DNA from: Xanthomonas arboricola pv. guizotiae
Lineage (GTDB): Bacteria; Pseudomonadota; Gammaproteobacteria; Xanthomonadales; Xanthomonadaceae
Direction: 5' to 3'
Length of the DNA stretch: 64,000 bases
NCBI RefSeq assembly: GCF_002940205.1
Contig: NZ_MDSK01000004.1
Coordinates: 62,001-126,000 of the forward strand
The position numbers were made by a program, and so were the translations under genes. Positions 35,998 through 45,524 of the stretch are shown in pieces. The stretch's first letter is position 1. Every line of letters starts with the position of its first letter. Below the pieces are notes generated by a model. The model did no database searches, was not told the origin of the DNA, and saw nothing but the letters and a program-made list of their open reading frames with translations.

Positions 35998-36705
35998 TCA
36001 CGGCTCCAACGCTAACGTCGTCTCGATATCGCTGTTGATGCGCGCCACGAAGCGGCCATTGCCGGCCGGCAGGTTGGCGGGCAGTGGCCATTGGCGGGTC
36101 TGGCCAGGCAGTACGTAGCCGGCGAGATCATCGCAGATGCTGCGGCGGGTGCCGCTGTCATCGATGTAGGCCAGGTCGGCCAGCCTGGCATGGCCGAGCC
36201 CGGCGTTGTGGACCTTCAGCGCGCGGCCGCTGCCCTGGCCCGACAGGCTGGCCTGCAGCAGCGGGCGCGGGTCGCCGGGCTGGCTGGGCAGGGCGAACAC
36301 CGGCGTGGAATAGCGCAGCAGTTCGATGTCGCTACCGGTGGCGTGCTGGGTCACCACCAGCCGGTAGCTGTCTTCGCTCTGCACCGGGCTGGGACCCAGG
36401 CGGATCACCCGCAGCAGTTGCCGGCCTTGCGGAGCAATTTCGAAATGCGCCGGGCTGACGGTGGCGGCGGTGGCCGGTTCGAGCAGCTCGCGGTCGCCGT
36501 CCTGGCGCCAGCGGTAGAGCTTGGCTTCGGCGCGCCACGGCAGTGTCGCCTGGTTGTAGAGCCAGACGGTGGCCTGGTCGCTGTCGGCGGGAATGCGTGC
36601 GGTGGTCGGGGCGATGGCGATCTCGGCGCCGACGGCGCTGCCACCGATGGCCAGGCCGGCCAACGCCAGCGCCAGCAGACCGCAACAGGAGCGAGCCGCG
36701 GCCAT
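35998..36705 (-). CDS. Periplasmic fimbrial chaperone (second chaperone of operon)
   Basis: A 235-residue protein with a signal peptide (LLALALAGLAIGGSAVGAE). The PapD-like first domain has IAPTTARIPADSDQATVWLYNQ and LLRVIRLGP. The conserved basic residues that grip pilin C-termini lie in QGRQLLRVIR. The second domain ends with LPANLPAGNGRFVARINSDIET. It belongs to the chaperone group that serves spore-coat-U pilins. It is last in the operon, two bases after the 110-aa gene. Having two chaperones suggests separate clients, perhaps major and minor subunits. Confidence 0.85.
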   Translation of the reverse strand: MAAARSCCGLLALALAGLAIGGSAVGAEIAIAPTTARIPADSDQATVWLYNQATLPWRAEAKLYRWRQDGDRELLEPATAATVSPAHFEIAPQGRQLLRVIRLGPSPVQSEDSYRLVVTQHATGSDIELLRYSTPVFALPSQPGDPRPLLQASLSGQGSGRALKVHNAGLGHARLADLAYIDDSGTRRSICDDLAGYVLPGQTRQWPLPANLPAGNGRFVARINSDIETTLALEP

Positions 36706-36707
36706 GG

Positions 36708-37040
36708 TCAGAACGCGATCGTGGTGATGCGCGCGCTGCCGGCGGGCGCTGGCCCGGCAAGCGCGCTGGCATCCTGCCCGGTGCTGGTGGCGGCGGGGGC
36801 GTCGGCGCTACTGGCTGGCGGGGCGATCGCCATCGGCGTGCCCCGGGAACAGCTGGCGCGCGGCGGCGCAGTGCGCAGTTCGCAGCCGCTGAGCAGGCGC
36901 AGGCCGATGTGCAGGGTGAAGTTTTCCGGGCCGCGAGCGGTGGCCGCGTTGGCTGCGGGAGCGCTCGCGCTGCAGACGAGGGCGACCAGCGTCAGGCGCT
37001 TCAACAGAGTGACCAGCGTCATGAAAGCAGTCGTTTGCAT
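36708..37040 (-). CDS. Small secreted protein of the pilus operon, possibly degenerate SCPU subunit
   Basis: A 110-residue protein with an N-terminal signal peptide (LTLVALVCSASAPAANA). The mature part has two cysteines, CELRTAPPRASCSRGTPMAI, an Ala/Ser/Pro-rich middle, and ends SARITTIAF. CSRGTPMAI and the beta-strand end resemble the first and last strands of spore-coat-U domains (compare CSVTLGTPLAF and VTVSITY in the next gene). It may be a shortened tip or adaptor subunit. The start could also be the ATG six codons later. The function is inferred from position. Confidence 0.6.
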   Translation of the reverse strand: MQTTAFMTLVTLLKRLTLVALVCSASAPAANAATARGPENFTLHIGLRLLSGCELRTAPPRASCSRGTPMAIAPPASSADAPAATSTGQDASALAGPAPAGSARITTIAF

Positions 37041-37088
37041 TGGAGACGCAACAAATAGCGACGCCCCCGATGCGAACTTTATTAACTG

Positions 37089-38123
37089 TCAGTAAGTGAT
37101 GGAGACGGTCACCGTGTCGTTGTAGGCGCCGGCAATGGGCTGCTGCGGTGCCGGCGCGCGGCCGTAGACGGTCACCGTCTGCGCGACGCCGTTGCCGGTG
37201 CCGCTGAGCGTATCGACGCCGATACTGGTGCCCCAGCGGTTGCCGCGGCCGGCGTCGCGATACAGCTCGTAGGCGATGTAGTTGGCACTGCTGGCGTGGC
37301 GCATGCGCCGGACGCTGCCGGTGGCATTGATGCCATCGCCCAGCCCGATATTCCAGGCAGTGCGGTTGGTGCACGACAGGCTGATGGTGGAGGTGCGGTC
37401 GATGGCGGTATCGATGGTGCCGGCAATACTGCCGAAATCCAGGTCGGTGGTGACGTAGGTAGTGCAGCGTGCCGGCACGTTGGCCGAGGCCGTGAACGGG
37501 AAGGCGTTGCTGGCGGTCTTGGCGCCGCTGCCGCCGGCCGTGCAGCTGCTCGGCGTCGGCGGGACACCGATGACGCTCTCGTTGTAGGAATAGCGCAGCA
37601 CGGTGTCGGCACCGCCGAAACTGCTGGTGTGGGTTCCCACCGACAGCATCTGGTTGGCCGGAATGCGCCCGTACAGGGGAATGCTGGCCGTCTGCGAGCC
37701 GCCGGTGACCACCGGAACGGCGTAGGACAGTGTGACCAGGCGCGGCGAGGGCGTCGTCGATCCGGTGGCGCCCCAGACCTGGGTCCGCGTGGCCTCGCTG
37801 TAGATCTGGAAGTCCAGGCTGTCGCTGGTGGGGTTGAGCATGCGGCGCGGCGCGTACAGCCCGTTGCTGGCGCTGCCCGGCCCGAGGTCCAGGCACAGAC
37901 TCACCTGGGCATAGCCCAGCACGCTGAGCGCGGCGGTCGCGCAGGAGACGTTGAGTGTTGCCACCGCATCGGTGGTGCCGTTGGCCGCCACGTTGCCGAA
38001 CGCCAGCGGGGTACCGAGGGTGACGCTGCAGGTGGTGTCCGCGTGCGCGCCCTGGCAGGGGGCAAGCCACAACGTTGCGATCGCCAGCGCAACGACCAGG
38101 CGCCACGGTGCGGGCAGGCTCAT
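37089..38123 (-). CDS. Tandem spore coat U (SCPU) domain protein, likely tip adhesin
   Basis: A 344-residue secreted protein with a signal peptide ending near AHADT. Two SCPU domains follow: the first starts CSVTLGTPLAFGNVAANG, the second begins at CTTYVTTDLDFGSIAGTIDTAI and ends with the conserved Tyr (NDTVTVSITY). The second resembles the single-domain pilin of this operon (YELYRDAGRGNRWGTSIGVDTLSGTG against YQLYQDLGRSTVWGST). Two-domain pilins are usually at the fibre tip, so an adhesin role is plausible. It overlaps the usher stop by four bases. Confidence 0.85.
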   Translation of the reverse strand: MSLPAPWRLVVALAIATLWLAPCQGAHADTTCSVTLGTPLAFGNVAANGTTDAVATLNVSCATAALSVLGYAQVSLCLDLGPGSASNGLYAPRRMLNPTSDSLDFQIYSEATRTQVWGATGSTTPSPRLVTLSYAVPVVTGGSQTASIPLYGRIPANQMLSVGTHTSSFGGADTVLRYSYNESVIGVPPTPSSCTAGGSGAKTASNAFPFTASANVPARCTTYVTTDLDFGSIAGTIDTAIDRTSTISLSCTNRTAWNIGLGDGINATGSVRRMRHASSANYIAYELYRDAGRGNRWGTSIGVDTLSGTGNGVAQTVTVYGRAPAPQQPIAGAYNDTVTVSITY

Positions 38124-40537
38124 GGGGTTTGCTGCTCGAGGACGCAGGGCAGCGGGCCGACCCGCGGAATGCCGCCGGGGTTGGCCGGGTAGGTAAAGCG
38201 GGCGCTGCAGCGGCCGGTCGGCAGCTCGACCAGGATGCGGTTGTCGCTCTGCAGGTTGTCCAGATAGGTCTCGCCGTCATAGCCGACCACCACGCGTTCG
38301 GCATCGCCCTCGCGCTGCACCACGCTGCCGACCGGCAACGGCACGCCCTGGGCGTCGTGCAGCACGATCATGGCCGCGCGCACCCGGGTGATGCCGAAGC
38401 GCACCGCCACCCCGGACTGCTGGCGCGGTGTCACCGCGGTATCGACGCGGTCCACGCGCAGGTCCGCCGGCAGGTTCAGGGTGTCGATGGACAGCTGGTT
38501 ACGCTGCCACGACTGCAGCGGGGTGACCAGCAGCATCCCGCGCGCATCGGTGACGCCGATCGGGCGATTCTCCAGCCGCACCGGAATGCCGGGCTGGCCG
38601 TCGGTGGAGACCACCGCAAAGGCATCCTGGATGTCGCGCGCAGCGAAACCGCGGCCGTTCATCCACACCAGGCTGCCGCTGGCGCTGGCATAACCGAAGT
38701 TGGCGCCATCCTGGTTGGCGACGCCGAGGTTGTAGCGGCCGATGCGGTTCAACCACCCCAGTTCGGCCAGGCCGCCGTTGGCATCGTCGCCGGCACGCCC
38801 CTGCAGGCGCCAGCCGATCCCGCCCAGGTCGCCGTCGCCGGGCAGCGGCTGGCTGAGATCGGCCACCAGCCCGGTACGGTTGCCGTTGCGTTGCATCGAG
38901 GCGCTGGCCTGGCGCAGCTCGCCGAAGGTGGTCGACAGCGACAGGTACAGGCTGCGGTCGCTGCGCACATCCAGGTTCTGGTTGCCGGACAGATTGGCCG
39001 CCCAGTTACGCCCGAAACTGCGCGACCAGAACAGGCTCGCATACCGCGAAGTGTCGCCTTGCGGGTAGCTCAGCCGCACATAGCTGGTGCCCAGCGAGCC
39101 GACCGGATTGACGTTGACGCCGAACACCGCGCGGTCGCTGATGCGCGCCGGCAACGCGCCCTGCAGCGCGCCCAGGTCGCGATAGTCGCCGTGGGTGCGC
39201 TGGGTGCCGACAGCGAAGTTGAAGCGACGGTTGTTCCAGGCATATCCCAGCACGGACTGGCCGCCGCGCCGCGCATCCATCCGGCTATGCGCGTAGGCCG
39301 CATTGACCACGCCGCCCACGCCGAGCAACCACACGCCACCGGCACCGGCATTGACCACGCCGCCGCCGGCCTCGGCATGCGCTTCGATGGTGAAATCCTC
39401 GCGCAGGCCCTTGCGCAGCGTGGCGCTGGCGACCGTGCGCGACTCGTAGGAAAACGAGCGCAGGCCGTAGTCCTGGCGCAGATGGCCGATGCCGGCCGAC
39501 CACTCGGAAATGCCGCGCGCCAGCAGCTGCGGCGTGCCATAGAAGGCGAAGTCCAACCGGCGCACCTGGCCGAACGCATCGGTCACCACGATCTGCGCCT
39601 GCCCGGTGCCGCTGATGCCGGGTTGCGCGGCCAGCTGGAACGGGCCGGCCGGTACCTGGCCGCTGTACTGGCGCAGGCCATCGACGTAGAGCTCCACCGT
39701 CGACGGCACCGCCGCCTCGCCCAGGAAGCTTGGCGTGGGGGTCAGCACGCGGTACGGCTGCAAGGCGTAATTGCGGCCGATCTGTATCCCGCCCAGGCGG
39801 ATCGAGCGGCTCCAGTCGACAAAGCCGCTATAGAAATCGCCGACCGTCAGGCTGGTGGCGCTGTCGGGGAAATCCATCTGCCAGGCGCTGTCCAGGCGCA
39901 CCGCTTCGCTGCGCCAGCGCTGGTCCTGCGGGCGGTCGTAGGCCAGGAACACCGCGGTGGTATCGACCATGCCGCGGCCGATGCCGAAGCCGCGCAGTTC
40001 GGTCGCCAGCGACACGCTGCTGGTCCCGGCATTGCGCGTTGCATAGACGTCGTAATTGAGCAGCATGCCGGGCGAGGCTGTGGCGCTGGGCGGCGCAACC
40101 TGTTCGGCCTTGAGTAACGTGGTGGAGAGCGACAGCTGTGCCAGCGGCACCTGCAACGCAAGCCGTTGCAGCGCAGCGTCGTAGCGCACCTCCACGTCGG
40201 GCAGGCGATCCAGGTCGACCAGCTCGCTGGCGGCGCGGTCGGCCAGCACGAAGCCCAGCTTGCGCAGCGTGTCCACCGAACCGCGCAGGTGGCCGTCCAC
40301 CAGTTCGAACGGTGCCAGGCCGCGGTCGGCCTGGTTGAGGGTGACATCCAGATATAGCGTCTGCGGCAGGGTCGCGACGTTTTGTGGCGCCTGATCGGGC
40401 AATGGCGCCGTATCGACCAGATCGCCGGAGGCCGCATGTGCCAGACAGGTGGCGGTCGCAAGCAGCGTCATCGCCAGCCGGCCCGCGTCACGGCGCTGCC
40501 GGCGCGGCCAACAGGGTGCGTTCGTCCGCCTCACCAT
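38120..40537 (-). CDS. Fimbrial outer-membrane usher
   Basis: An 805-residue protein. The start at 40537 (MVRRTNAPCWPRRQRR) is chosen because AAGGA lies five bases upstream; an ATG at 40471 would give a shorter signal region. The N-terminal domain (LYLDVTLNQADRGLAPFELVDGHL) recruits chaperone-subunit complexes. The barrel and plug contain GGIQIGRNYALQPYRVLTPTPSFLGEAAVPSTVELYVDGLR and FAFYGTPQLLARG. The C-terminal domains include RLENRPIGVTDARGMLLVTPL. It forms the secretion pore for the pilus and overlaps the upstream chaperone gene by 50 bases. Confidence 0.93.
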   Translation of the reverse strand: MVRRTNAPCWPRRQRRDAGRLAMTLLATATCLAHAASGDLVDTAPLPDQAPQNVATLPQTLYLDVTLNQADRGLAPFELVDGHLRGSVDTLRKLGFVLADRAASELVDLDRLPDVEVRYDAALQRLALQVPLAQLSLSTTLLKAEQVAPPSATASPGMLLNYDVYATRNAGTSSVSLATELRGFGIGRGMVDTTAVFLAYDRPQDQRWRSEAVRLDSAWQMDFPDSATSLTVGDFYSGFVDWSRSIRLGGIQIGRNYALQPYRVLTPTPSFLGEAAVPSTVELYVDGLRQYSGQVPAGPFQLAAQPGISGTGQAQIVVTDAFGQVRRLDFAFYGTPQLLARGISEWSAGIGHLRQDYGLRSFSYESRTVASATLRKGLREDFTIEAHAEAGGGVVNAGAGGVWLLGVGGVVNAAYAHSRMDARRGGQSVLGYAWNNRRFNFAVGTQRTHGDYRDLGALQGALPARISDRAVFGVNVNPVGSLGTSYVRLSYPQGDTSRYASLFWSRSFGRNWAANLSGNQNLDVRSDRSLYLSLSTTFGELRQASASMQRNGNRTGLVADLSQPLPGDGDLGGIGWRLQGRAGDDANGGLAELGWLNRIGRYNLGVANQDGANFGYASASGSLVWMNGRGFAARDIQDAFAVVSTDGQPGIPVRLENRPIGVTDARGMLLVTPLQSWQRNQLSIDTLNLPADLRVDRVDTAVTPRQQSGVAVRFGITRVRAAMIVLHDAQGVPLPVGSVVQREGDAERVVVGYDGETYLDNLQSDNRILVELPTGRCSARFTYPANPGGIPRVGPLPCVLEQQTP

Positions 40538-41258
40538 TGATCCTTGCGATGATGGTGCCGCGGCCGAACTGGGCAAGCGGCGCTCCCAGCGACCAGCGCA
40601 TGGTCTGCCCGGGCAGGACATAGCCCACCAGCCCGTTCAATGCGGTCCTGGTCGTGCCATCGACCCGATGCTGCAGGTCGGCGACCTGGGCGTGCCCCTT
40701 GCCGGTGTTGCTGATCTGCACCTGCGCATTGCCATCGCTGCCGGCAATCACCTGCGTGCTCAGGCTGGGCGTGGATTCGGTCTTGCCCGGCGGCAGCAGG
40801 AAGATCGGCACCGAGTAGCGCAGCACGAACTGCATGCCCTTGCGATCCGCATCGGCGTTGGGCAATTCGTCGACGATGATGCGGTAGCAGGCCTCCTCGC
40901 TGGTCGGCGCAGGCCCGGCGCGAATCACCCGAATCAGCTGGCGCTCGCCGGCGGCCAGCGTGCGCATCGGCGGGCTGACCAGCAGTTCCTGGGTCGGGTC
41001 GAGCTGGTCCTTGCCGTCACGCTGGGTCCAGCGATAGGCGCGGGTCTGCACCTGCACCGGTGCGCTGCCGCTGTTGCTCAGCCAGAGCCCGTCGGCGGAC
41101 TGCTGTGCGCTCAGCGTCAGCGAAGTCGGTGCCAGTTGCAGGCTGGCCGCACGGGCCGGCTGCAGCGGCATGCCGCTGCCAAGCGCCAGTGTCAGGCTCA
41201 GTCCGGCCGTGACCAGCCAGTCCGGCATCCGGTAGGACAGGCGGTGGGGCAATGGCAT
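40488..41258 (-). CDS. Periplasmic fimbrial chaperone
   Basis: A 256-residue protein starting at 41258 (MPLPHRLSYRMPDWLVTAGLSLTLALG) with a signal peptide ending near ARAAS. PapD-like features are LQLAPTSLTLSAQQSADGLWLSNSG, GERQLIRVIRAGPAP and YRIIVDELPN. It folds and delivers SCPU pilins to the usher. It follows the pilin gene by eight bases. It differs considerably from the other chaperone of the operon. Confidence 0.9.
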   Translation of the reverse strand: MPLPHRLSYRMPDWLVTAGLSLTLALGSGMPLQPARAASLQLAPTSLTLSAQQSADGLWLSNSGSAPVQVQTRAYRWTQRDGKDQLDPTQELLVSPPMRTLAAGERQLIRVIRAGPAPTSEEACYRIIVDELPNADADRKGMQFVLRYSVPIFLLPPGKTESTPSLSTQVIAGSDGNAQVQISNTGKGHAQVADLQHRVDGTTRTALNGLVGYVLPGQTMRWSLGAPLAQFGRGTIIARINGEADERTLLAAPAAP

Positions 41259-41266
41259 GCGCGCGC

Positions 41267-41791
41267 TCAGTAGACGATCGTGGCGGTGATGGTGTCCTGG
41301 TAGGTACCGGTCGCGGGATTGTTGGCCGACGGGTTGGTCACGCGGCCGTAGACCGGGTAGACCTGGTTGATGCCGGTGGCGGTGCGGCTCAGCGTATTGG
41401 TGCCGGTGGTGCTGCCCCACACCGTGCTGCGGCCCAGATCCTGGTACAGCTGGTAGGCGATGAAGTTGTTGGTGGTGACCAGCGCATCGGTGTTCTTCAT
41501 GCGGCGGGTGGTGACGTCGTTGGCGGTGCCGGCATTGCTGCCCGCGCTCAATGCGATGTTGTAAGGGGTCAGCGCGGTGCACTGCGCGGTCACGCTGCCG
41601 TTGGCGTCGGCATTGGCCGTGGAGGTGGACAACACCGAGCCGAAGTCGACGTCCGTGGCGGAGGCGGCGGTGATGGTGCAGGCCTTGGTGACGGCGATCT
41701 TGACATTGAATGTGGTGGTATCTGCTGCACTGGCAGCGCCAATGGTCGCGAGCAGGCCGAGGGATAGCAGGACAGGGCGGACAGTACGCAT
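41267..41791 (-). CDS. Spore coat U domain pilin (major subunit candidate)
   Basis: A 174-residue protein. The start at 41791 is chosen because AAGGA lies seven bases upstream; the ATG two codons earlier would overlap that site. The signal peptide MRTVRPVLLSLGLLATIGAASA is followed by one SCPU domain: FNVKIAVTKACTITAASATDVDFGSV with the first Cys, VTAQCTALTPYNIAL with the second, and TGTYQDTITATIVY at the end. As the first gene after the promoter it is probably the most abundant subunit. Confidence 0.9.
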   Translation of the reverse strand: MRTVRPVLLSLGLLATIGAASAADTTTFNVKIAVTKACTITAASATDVDFGSVLSTSTANADANGSVTAQCTALTPYNIALSAGSNAGTANDVTTRRMKNTDALVTTNNFIAYQLYQDLGRSTVWGSTTGTNTLSRTATGINQVYPVYGRVTNPSANNPATGTYQDTITATIVY

Positions 41792-41851
41792 GGACATTTC
41801 CTTGACCGGTGTGGTCATTGGTGGCGCGACGACTTGTCGCCCTGCCTCCAA

Positions 41852-41868
41852 TGCATCAGCTGTGCCAA
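41852..41868 (-). promoter_or_regulatory. Sigma-54-like promoter of the pilus operon
   Basis: The minus strand reads TTGGCACAGCTGATGCA. It has the invariant GG and GC with the required 10-base spacing and a full TGGCAC -24 element; the -12 element is ATGC in place of TTGC. The predicted start is ~50 bases before the pilin ATG. The rest of the 330-bp gap 41792-42121 holds only the map promoter. Confidence 0.55.
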
Positions 41869-42108
41869 AGATTACCCCGAATAATTGGGCTATCCCGCTG
41901 TTTATCATGAGAGTTTGTGCAAAATTGCGATGTCTTTCGGATGACTCCGCTGACGGACTTTTTGACGCGAGCGGTAGCGCGTCACACATGAATGCGCGGC
42001 GCCGCCAGATTCCTGCCGCCCCGTCCGTCTGGGTGGCTGACTAGCTGGTTGATCGCAGCCGGATCAAAAACAGCATGCGCAGGTCGTTCAGATTCAGCCC
42101 GAATCGGC

Positions 42109-42114
42109 GATAAT
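42109..42114 (+). promoter_or_regulatory. -10 box of map, implying a leaderless transcript
   Basis: GATAAT lies seven bases before the map ATG, so transcription should begin at or next to the start codon. No Shine-Dalgarno sequence is present. The -35 region (GTTCAG/TTCAGA, ~42086-42092) is weak. Confidence 0.5.
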
Positions 42115-42121
42115 CGCGGCC

Positions 42122-42898
42122 ATGAGCGTCAATCTGAAAACCAAAGAAGAAATCGAACTGATGCGCGTCGCCGGCCGTCTGGCCGCCGAAGTGCTTGATG
42201 TCGTGGCGCCGTACGTGCAGGCGGGCGTGACCACGGCCGAGCTGGACCGCATCTGCCACGACCACATCGTCAACGTGCAGGGCACCATTCCCGCCAACGT
42301 CGGCTACCGCGGCTTTCCCAAGAGCGTGTGCACCTCGGTCAACAACGTGATCTGTCACGGCATCCCGAGTGCGTCCAAGGTCCTGAAGGACGGCGACATC
42401 GTCAATATCGATGTCACCGTCATCAAGGACGGCTGGCATGGCGACACCAGCCGCATGTATTACGTCGGCACGCCGTCGGTGATGGCCAAACGGCTGGTGG
42501 AAACCACCTACGAGGCGATGTGGCGCGGCATCCGTGCGGTCAAGCCGGGCGCAACGCTGGGCGATGTCGGCCACGCGATCCAGAAATTTGCCGAAGCCGA
42601 GCGTTTCAGCGTGGTGCGCGACTATTGCGGCCACGGCATCGGCAAGGTCTACCACGACGAGCCGCAGGTGATGCATTACGGCCGTCCCGGCGAAGGCCTG
42701 GTGCTCAAGCCCGGCATGACCTTCACCATCGAGCCGATGATCAACGAAGGCACCTACCACCATAAGACCCTGCCGGATGGCTGGACCGTGGTCACCAAGG
42801 ACCGCAAGTTGTCCGCGCAGTGGGAACACATGGTCGCGGTGACCGAAGACGGCGTGGATGTGCTGACGCTGTCGCCGAACGCTCCCGCTCCGGTATGA
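42122..42898 (+). CDS. map: Type I methionine aminopeptidase
   Basis: A 258-residue enzyme. Metal ligands are visible in VNIDVTVIKDGWHGDTSRMY (two Asp), DYCGHGIGKVYHDEPQV (His), GMTFTIEPMINEG (Glu) and SAQWEHMVAV (Glu). It removes the initiator Met from new proteins. In many gammaproteobacteria map is directly divergent from rpsB; here a pilus operon lies between them. Its stop overlaps the glnD start (ATGA). The transcript may be leaderless. Confidence 0.97.
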   Translation: MSVNLKTKEEIELMRVAGRLAAEVLDVVAPYVQAGVTTAELDRICHDHIVNVQGTIPANVGYRGFPKSVCTSVNNVICHGIPSASKVLKDGDIVNIDVTVIKDGWHGDTSRMYYVGTPSVMAKRLVETTYEAMWRGIRAVKPGATLGDVGHAIQKFAEAERFSVVRDYCGHGIGKVYHDEPQVMHYGRPGEGLVLKPGMTFTIEPMINEGTYHHKTLPDGWTVVTKDRKLSAQWEHMVAVTEDGVDVLTLSPNAPAPV

Positions 42899-45507
42899 CG
42901 GCCACGCCGGCGGAACGACCCGACCCGGGTGTCGCCGGCGATGCCGAGTGGGCCGCGCAAGCGCGTCCGCTGCTGGTGCATGCCGACATGCGGCTGTGCA
43001 AGCGCTTCGACCAGGGCGAGCCGATCGAACGCCTAGTGGCCTTGCGCGCCCGCGCGGTCGATCAATTGATGCGCAATGCGTGGACGCGCTGCATCCCGGC
43101 CGATGCCGGGCTGTCGTTGCATGCGGTGGGTGGCTATGGGCGCGGCGAACTGTTCCCGCGCTCGGACGTGGATGTGCTGGTGCTGGGCGAGAGCGGCGTG
43201 CAGCAACAGCACGAGCAGGCCCTGGCGCGGCTGTTCGCCCTGCTGTGGGATGTGGGACTGCCGATCAGCCACGCGGTGCGCTCGCCGGCGCAGTGCACCG
43301 CTGCGGCCGCCGATCAGACAGTGCTGACCGCCTTGATCGAATCGCGCCCGCTGGTGGCCGACAGCCCGGCGCGTGCCGCGCTGGCGGCAGCGATTTCGCC
43401 GCAACAGGTGTGGCCGGCGCGCGAGTTCTTCCAGGCCAAGCGCGAAGAGCTGCTGGCGCGGCACCAGCGCTTCGGCGATACCGCCGACAATCTGGAGCCG
43501 GACATCAAGGACGGCCCCGGCGGTCTGCGCGATCTGCAGACCCTGGGCTGGATGGCGCTGCGCGCGTTCGGGGTCAAGGATCTGGAGGCGCTGGTCGGGC
43601 TCGGCCATGTCGGCTTCGACGAGGCCGCAGCGCTGCGGCGCGAACGCGAGGAGCTGGCGCGCTTGCGGTTCGGCCTGCATCTGGTCGCCAACCGGCCGGA
43701 AGAGCGGCTGGGGTTCGATTACCAGAAGACGCTGGCCGAGCGACTGGGCTTTGCCGACGACCCGGAAAGCCTGGGCGTGGAAAAGATGATGCAGCGCTTC
43801 TATCGCAGCGCTGCGTTGATCCGCCGCATCAGCGACCGCTTGCTGCAGCGCTTCGAAGAACAGTTCGACGGCGAGGCGGTGCCGGAGCCGCTCGGCGAGG
43901 GCTTCAGTCTGCGCCGCGGCTATCTGGCTGCGGATGCAGAGGAGTGGCCGGCCGGCGATGTGCTGCAGGTCTTTGCGCTGTTTGCGCAGTGGGCGGCGCA
44001 TCGCGAGGTACGCGGGCTGCATTCGCTGACCGCGCGCGCGCTGGCCGAGGTGCTGCGCGAGTTGCCCGCCTACGACGTCGCCGATGCGACCGCGCGCGAG
44101 CGCTTCATGGCGCTGCTGCGCGGCCCGCGTGCGGTGGAATCGCTCAACCGCATGGCGCGCCTGGGTGTGCTGGGCCAATGGATTCCGGCATTCGCCAGCG
44201 TGTCCGGGCGCATGCAGTTCGACCTGTTCCATGTCTACACGGTGGACCAGCACACCTTGATGGTGCTGCGGAACATCTCGCTGTTCGCCGCCGGTCGCGC
44301 CGATGAGCGTTTTTCGATCACCCACGAAGTCTGGCCGCGCCTGCGCAAGCCGGAATTGCTGTTGCTGGCCGGCCTGTTTCACGACATCGCCAAGGGCCGC
44401 GGCGGCGATCATTCCGAGCTGGGCGCGGTGGATGCGCGCGCGTTCTGCCAAGCGCATCGGCTCAGCGAAGGCGATACCGCGCTGGTGGCCTGGCTGGTCG
44501 AACAGCATCTGCGCATGTCGGTGACCGCGCAGAAGCAGGACATCTCCGACCCGGAGGTGATCCACCGGTTCGCTACCCTGGTCGGCACGCGCGAGCGCCT
44601 GGATTACCTGTATCTGCTGACCTGCGCCGATATTGCCGGCACCAGTCCCAAGTTGTGGAACGCATGGAAGGACCGCCTGCTGGCCGACCTGTATTTTGCT
44701 GCGCGGCGCGCATTGCGCGAGGGCCTGGAACATCCGCCGCCGCGCGAAGAGCGCCTGCGCGAAGCGCGCGAGTCCGCCCGTGCGCTGATGCAGGCGCAAG
44801 GCCACGAGGATGCCACCATCGACCGCCAGTTCGCCGGCATGCCGGATGAAAACTTCCTGCGCTTCCGTCCCGAGCAACTGGCCTGGCAGGCGGTGTCGCT
44901 GATCGAAGTGCAGATCGGCCAGACCATGGTCAAGGCGCGGCGCGCGGTGCCGGACAACGACGCGCTGGAAGTGTTCGTGTATTCGCCCGATCGCGATGGT
45001 TTGTTCTCCGCGATCGTCGCCACGCTGGATCGCAAGGGGTATGGCATCCATCGTGCCCGCGTGCTGGATGCGCCGCACGATGCGATCTTCGACGTGTTCG
45101 AGGTGCTGCCGCAGGACAGTTCCGCCGATGGCGACCCGCAGCGCCTGGCCGCGGCCCTGCGCCAGGTGCTGGCCGGCGACCTGCACCAGGTGCGGCCCTC
45201 GCGGCGTGCGGTGCCGCGCCAGCTGCGCCACTTCCGCTTTGCGCCGCGCGTGGAATTCAGCGAAAGCGCCGGTGGCCGCCGCACCCGCATCAGTCTGGTC
45301 GCGCCCGATCGCCCCGGCTTGCTGGCCGATGTGGCCCACGTGCTGCGCCTGCAGCACCTGCGTGTGCACGATGCGCGCATCGCCACCTTCGGCGAGCGTG
45401 CCGAAGACCAGTTCCAGATCACCGACGAGCACGACCGCCCATTGCCCGAATCCGCCCGGCAGGCGCTGCGCGATGCGCTGTGCGCCTGCCTCGATCCCAC
45501 CAAATAG
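42895..45507 (+). CDS. glnD: Bifunctional uridylyltransferase/uridylyl-removing enzyme
   Basis: An 870-residue protein, starting at 42895 and overlapping map by four bases. Domains in order: nucleotidyltransferase with [21 protein letters not shown] (about residues 80-100), PII-uridylyltransferase domain with [17 protein letters not shown] domain with [22 protein letters not shown] (about 490-510), and two C-terminal ACT domains ([20 protein letters not shown] and [19 protein letters not shown]). It senses glutamine and modifies PII. All catalytic motifs are intact. Confidence 0.97.
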   Translation: MTATPAERPDPGVAGDAEWAAQARPLLVHADMRLCKRFDQGEPIERLVALRARAVDQLMRNAWTRCIPADAGLSLHAVGGYGRGELFPRSDVDVLVLGESGVQQQHEQALARLFALLWDVGLPISHAVRSPAQCTAAAADQTVLTALIESRPLVADSPARAALAAAISPQQVWPAREFFQAKREELLARHQRFGDTADNLEPDIKDGPGGLRDLQTLGWMALRAFGVKDLEALVGLGHVGFDEAAALRREREELARLRFGLHLVANRPEERLGFDYQKTLAERLGFADDPESLGVEKMMQRFYRSAALIRRISDRLLQRFEEQFDGEAVPEPLGEGFSLRRGYLAADAEEWPAGDVLQVFALFAQWAAHREVRGLHSLTARALAEVLRELPAYDVADATARERFMALLRGPRAVESLNRMARLGVLGQWIPAFASVSGRMQFDLFHVYTVDQHTLMVLRNISLFAAGRADERFSITHEVWPRLRKPELLLLAGLFHDIAKGRGGDHSELGAVDARAFCQAHRLSEGDTALVAWLVEQHLRMSVTAQKQDISDPEVIHRFATLVGTRERLDYLYLLTCADIAGTSPKLWNAWKDRLLADLYFAARRALREGLEHPPPREERLREARESARALMQAQGHEDATIDRQFAGMPDENFLRFRPEQLAWQAVSLIEVQIGQTMVKARRAVPDNDALEVFVYSPDRDGLFSAIVATLDRKGYGIHRARVLDAPHDAIFDVFEVLPQDSSADGDPQRLAAALRQVLAGDLHQVRPSRRAVPRQLRHFRFAPRVEFSESAGGRRTRISLVAPDRPGLLADVAHVLRLQHLRVHDARIATFGERAEDQFQITDEHDRPLPESARQALRDALCACLDPTK

Positions 45508-45524
45508 TCCGTCCGGAGACCCCC

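Noticed and set aside
42948-44306. Alternative plus-strand frame inside glnD
   Set aside because: Glycine/arginine/alanine-rich shadow of glnD with no motifs.
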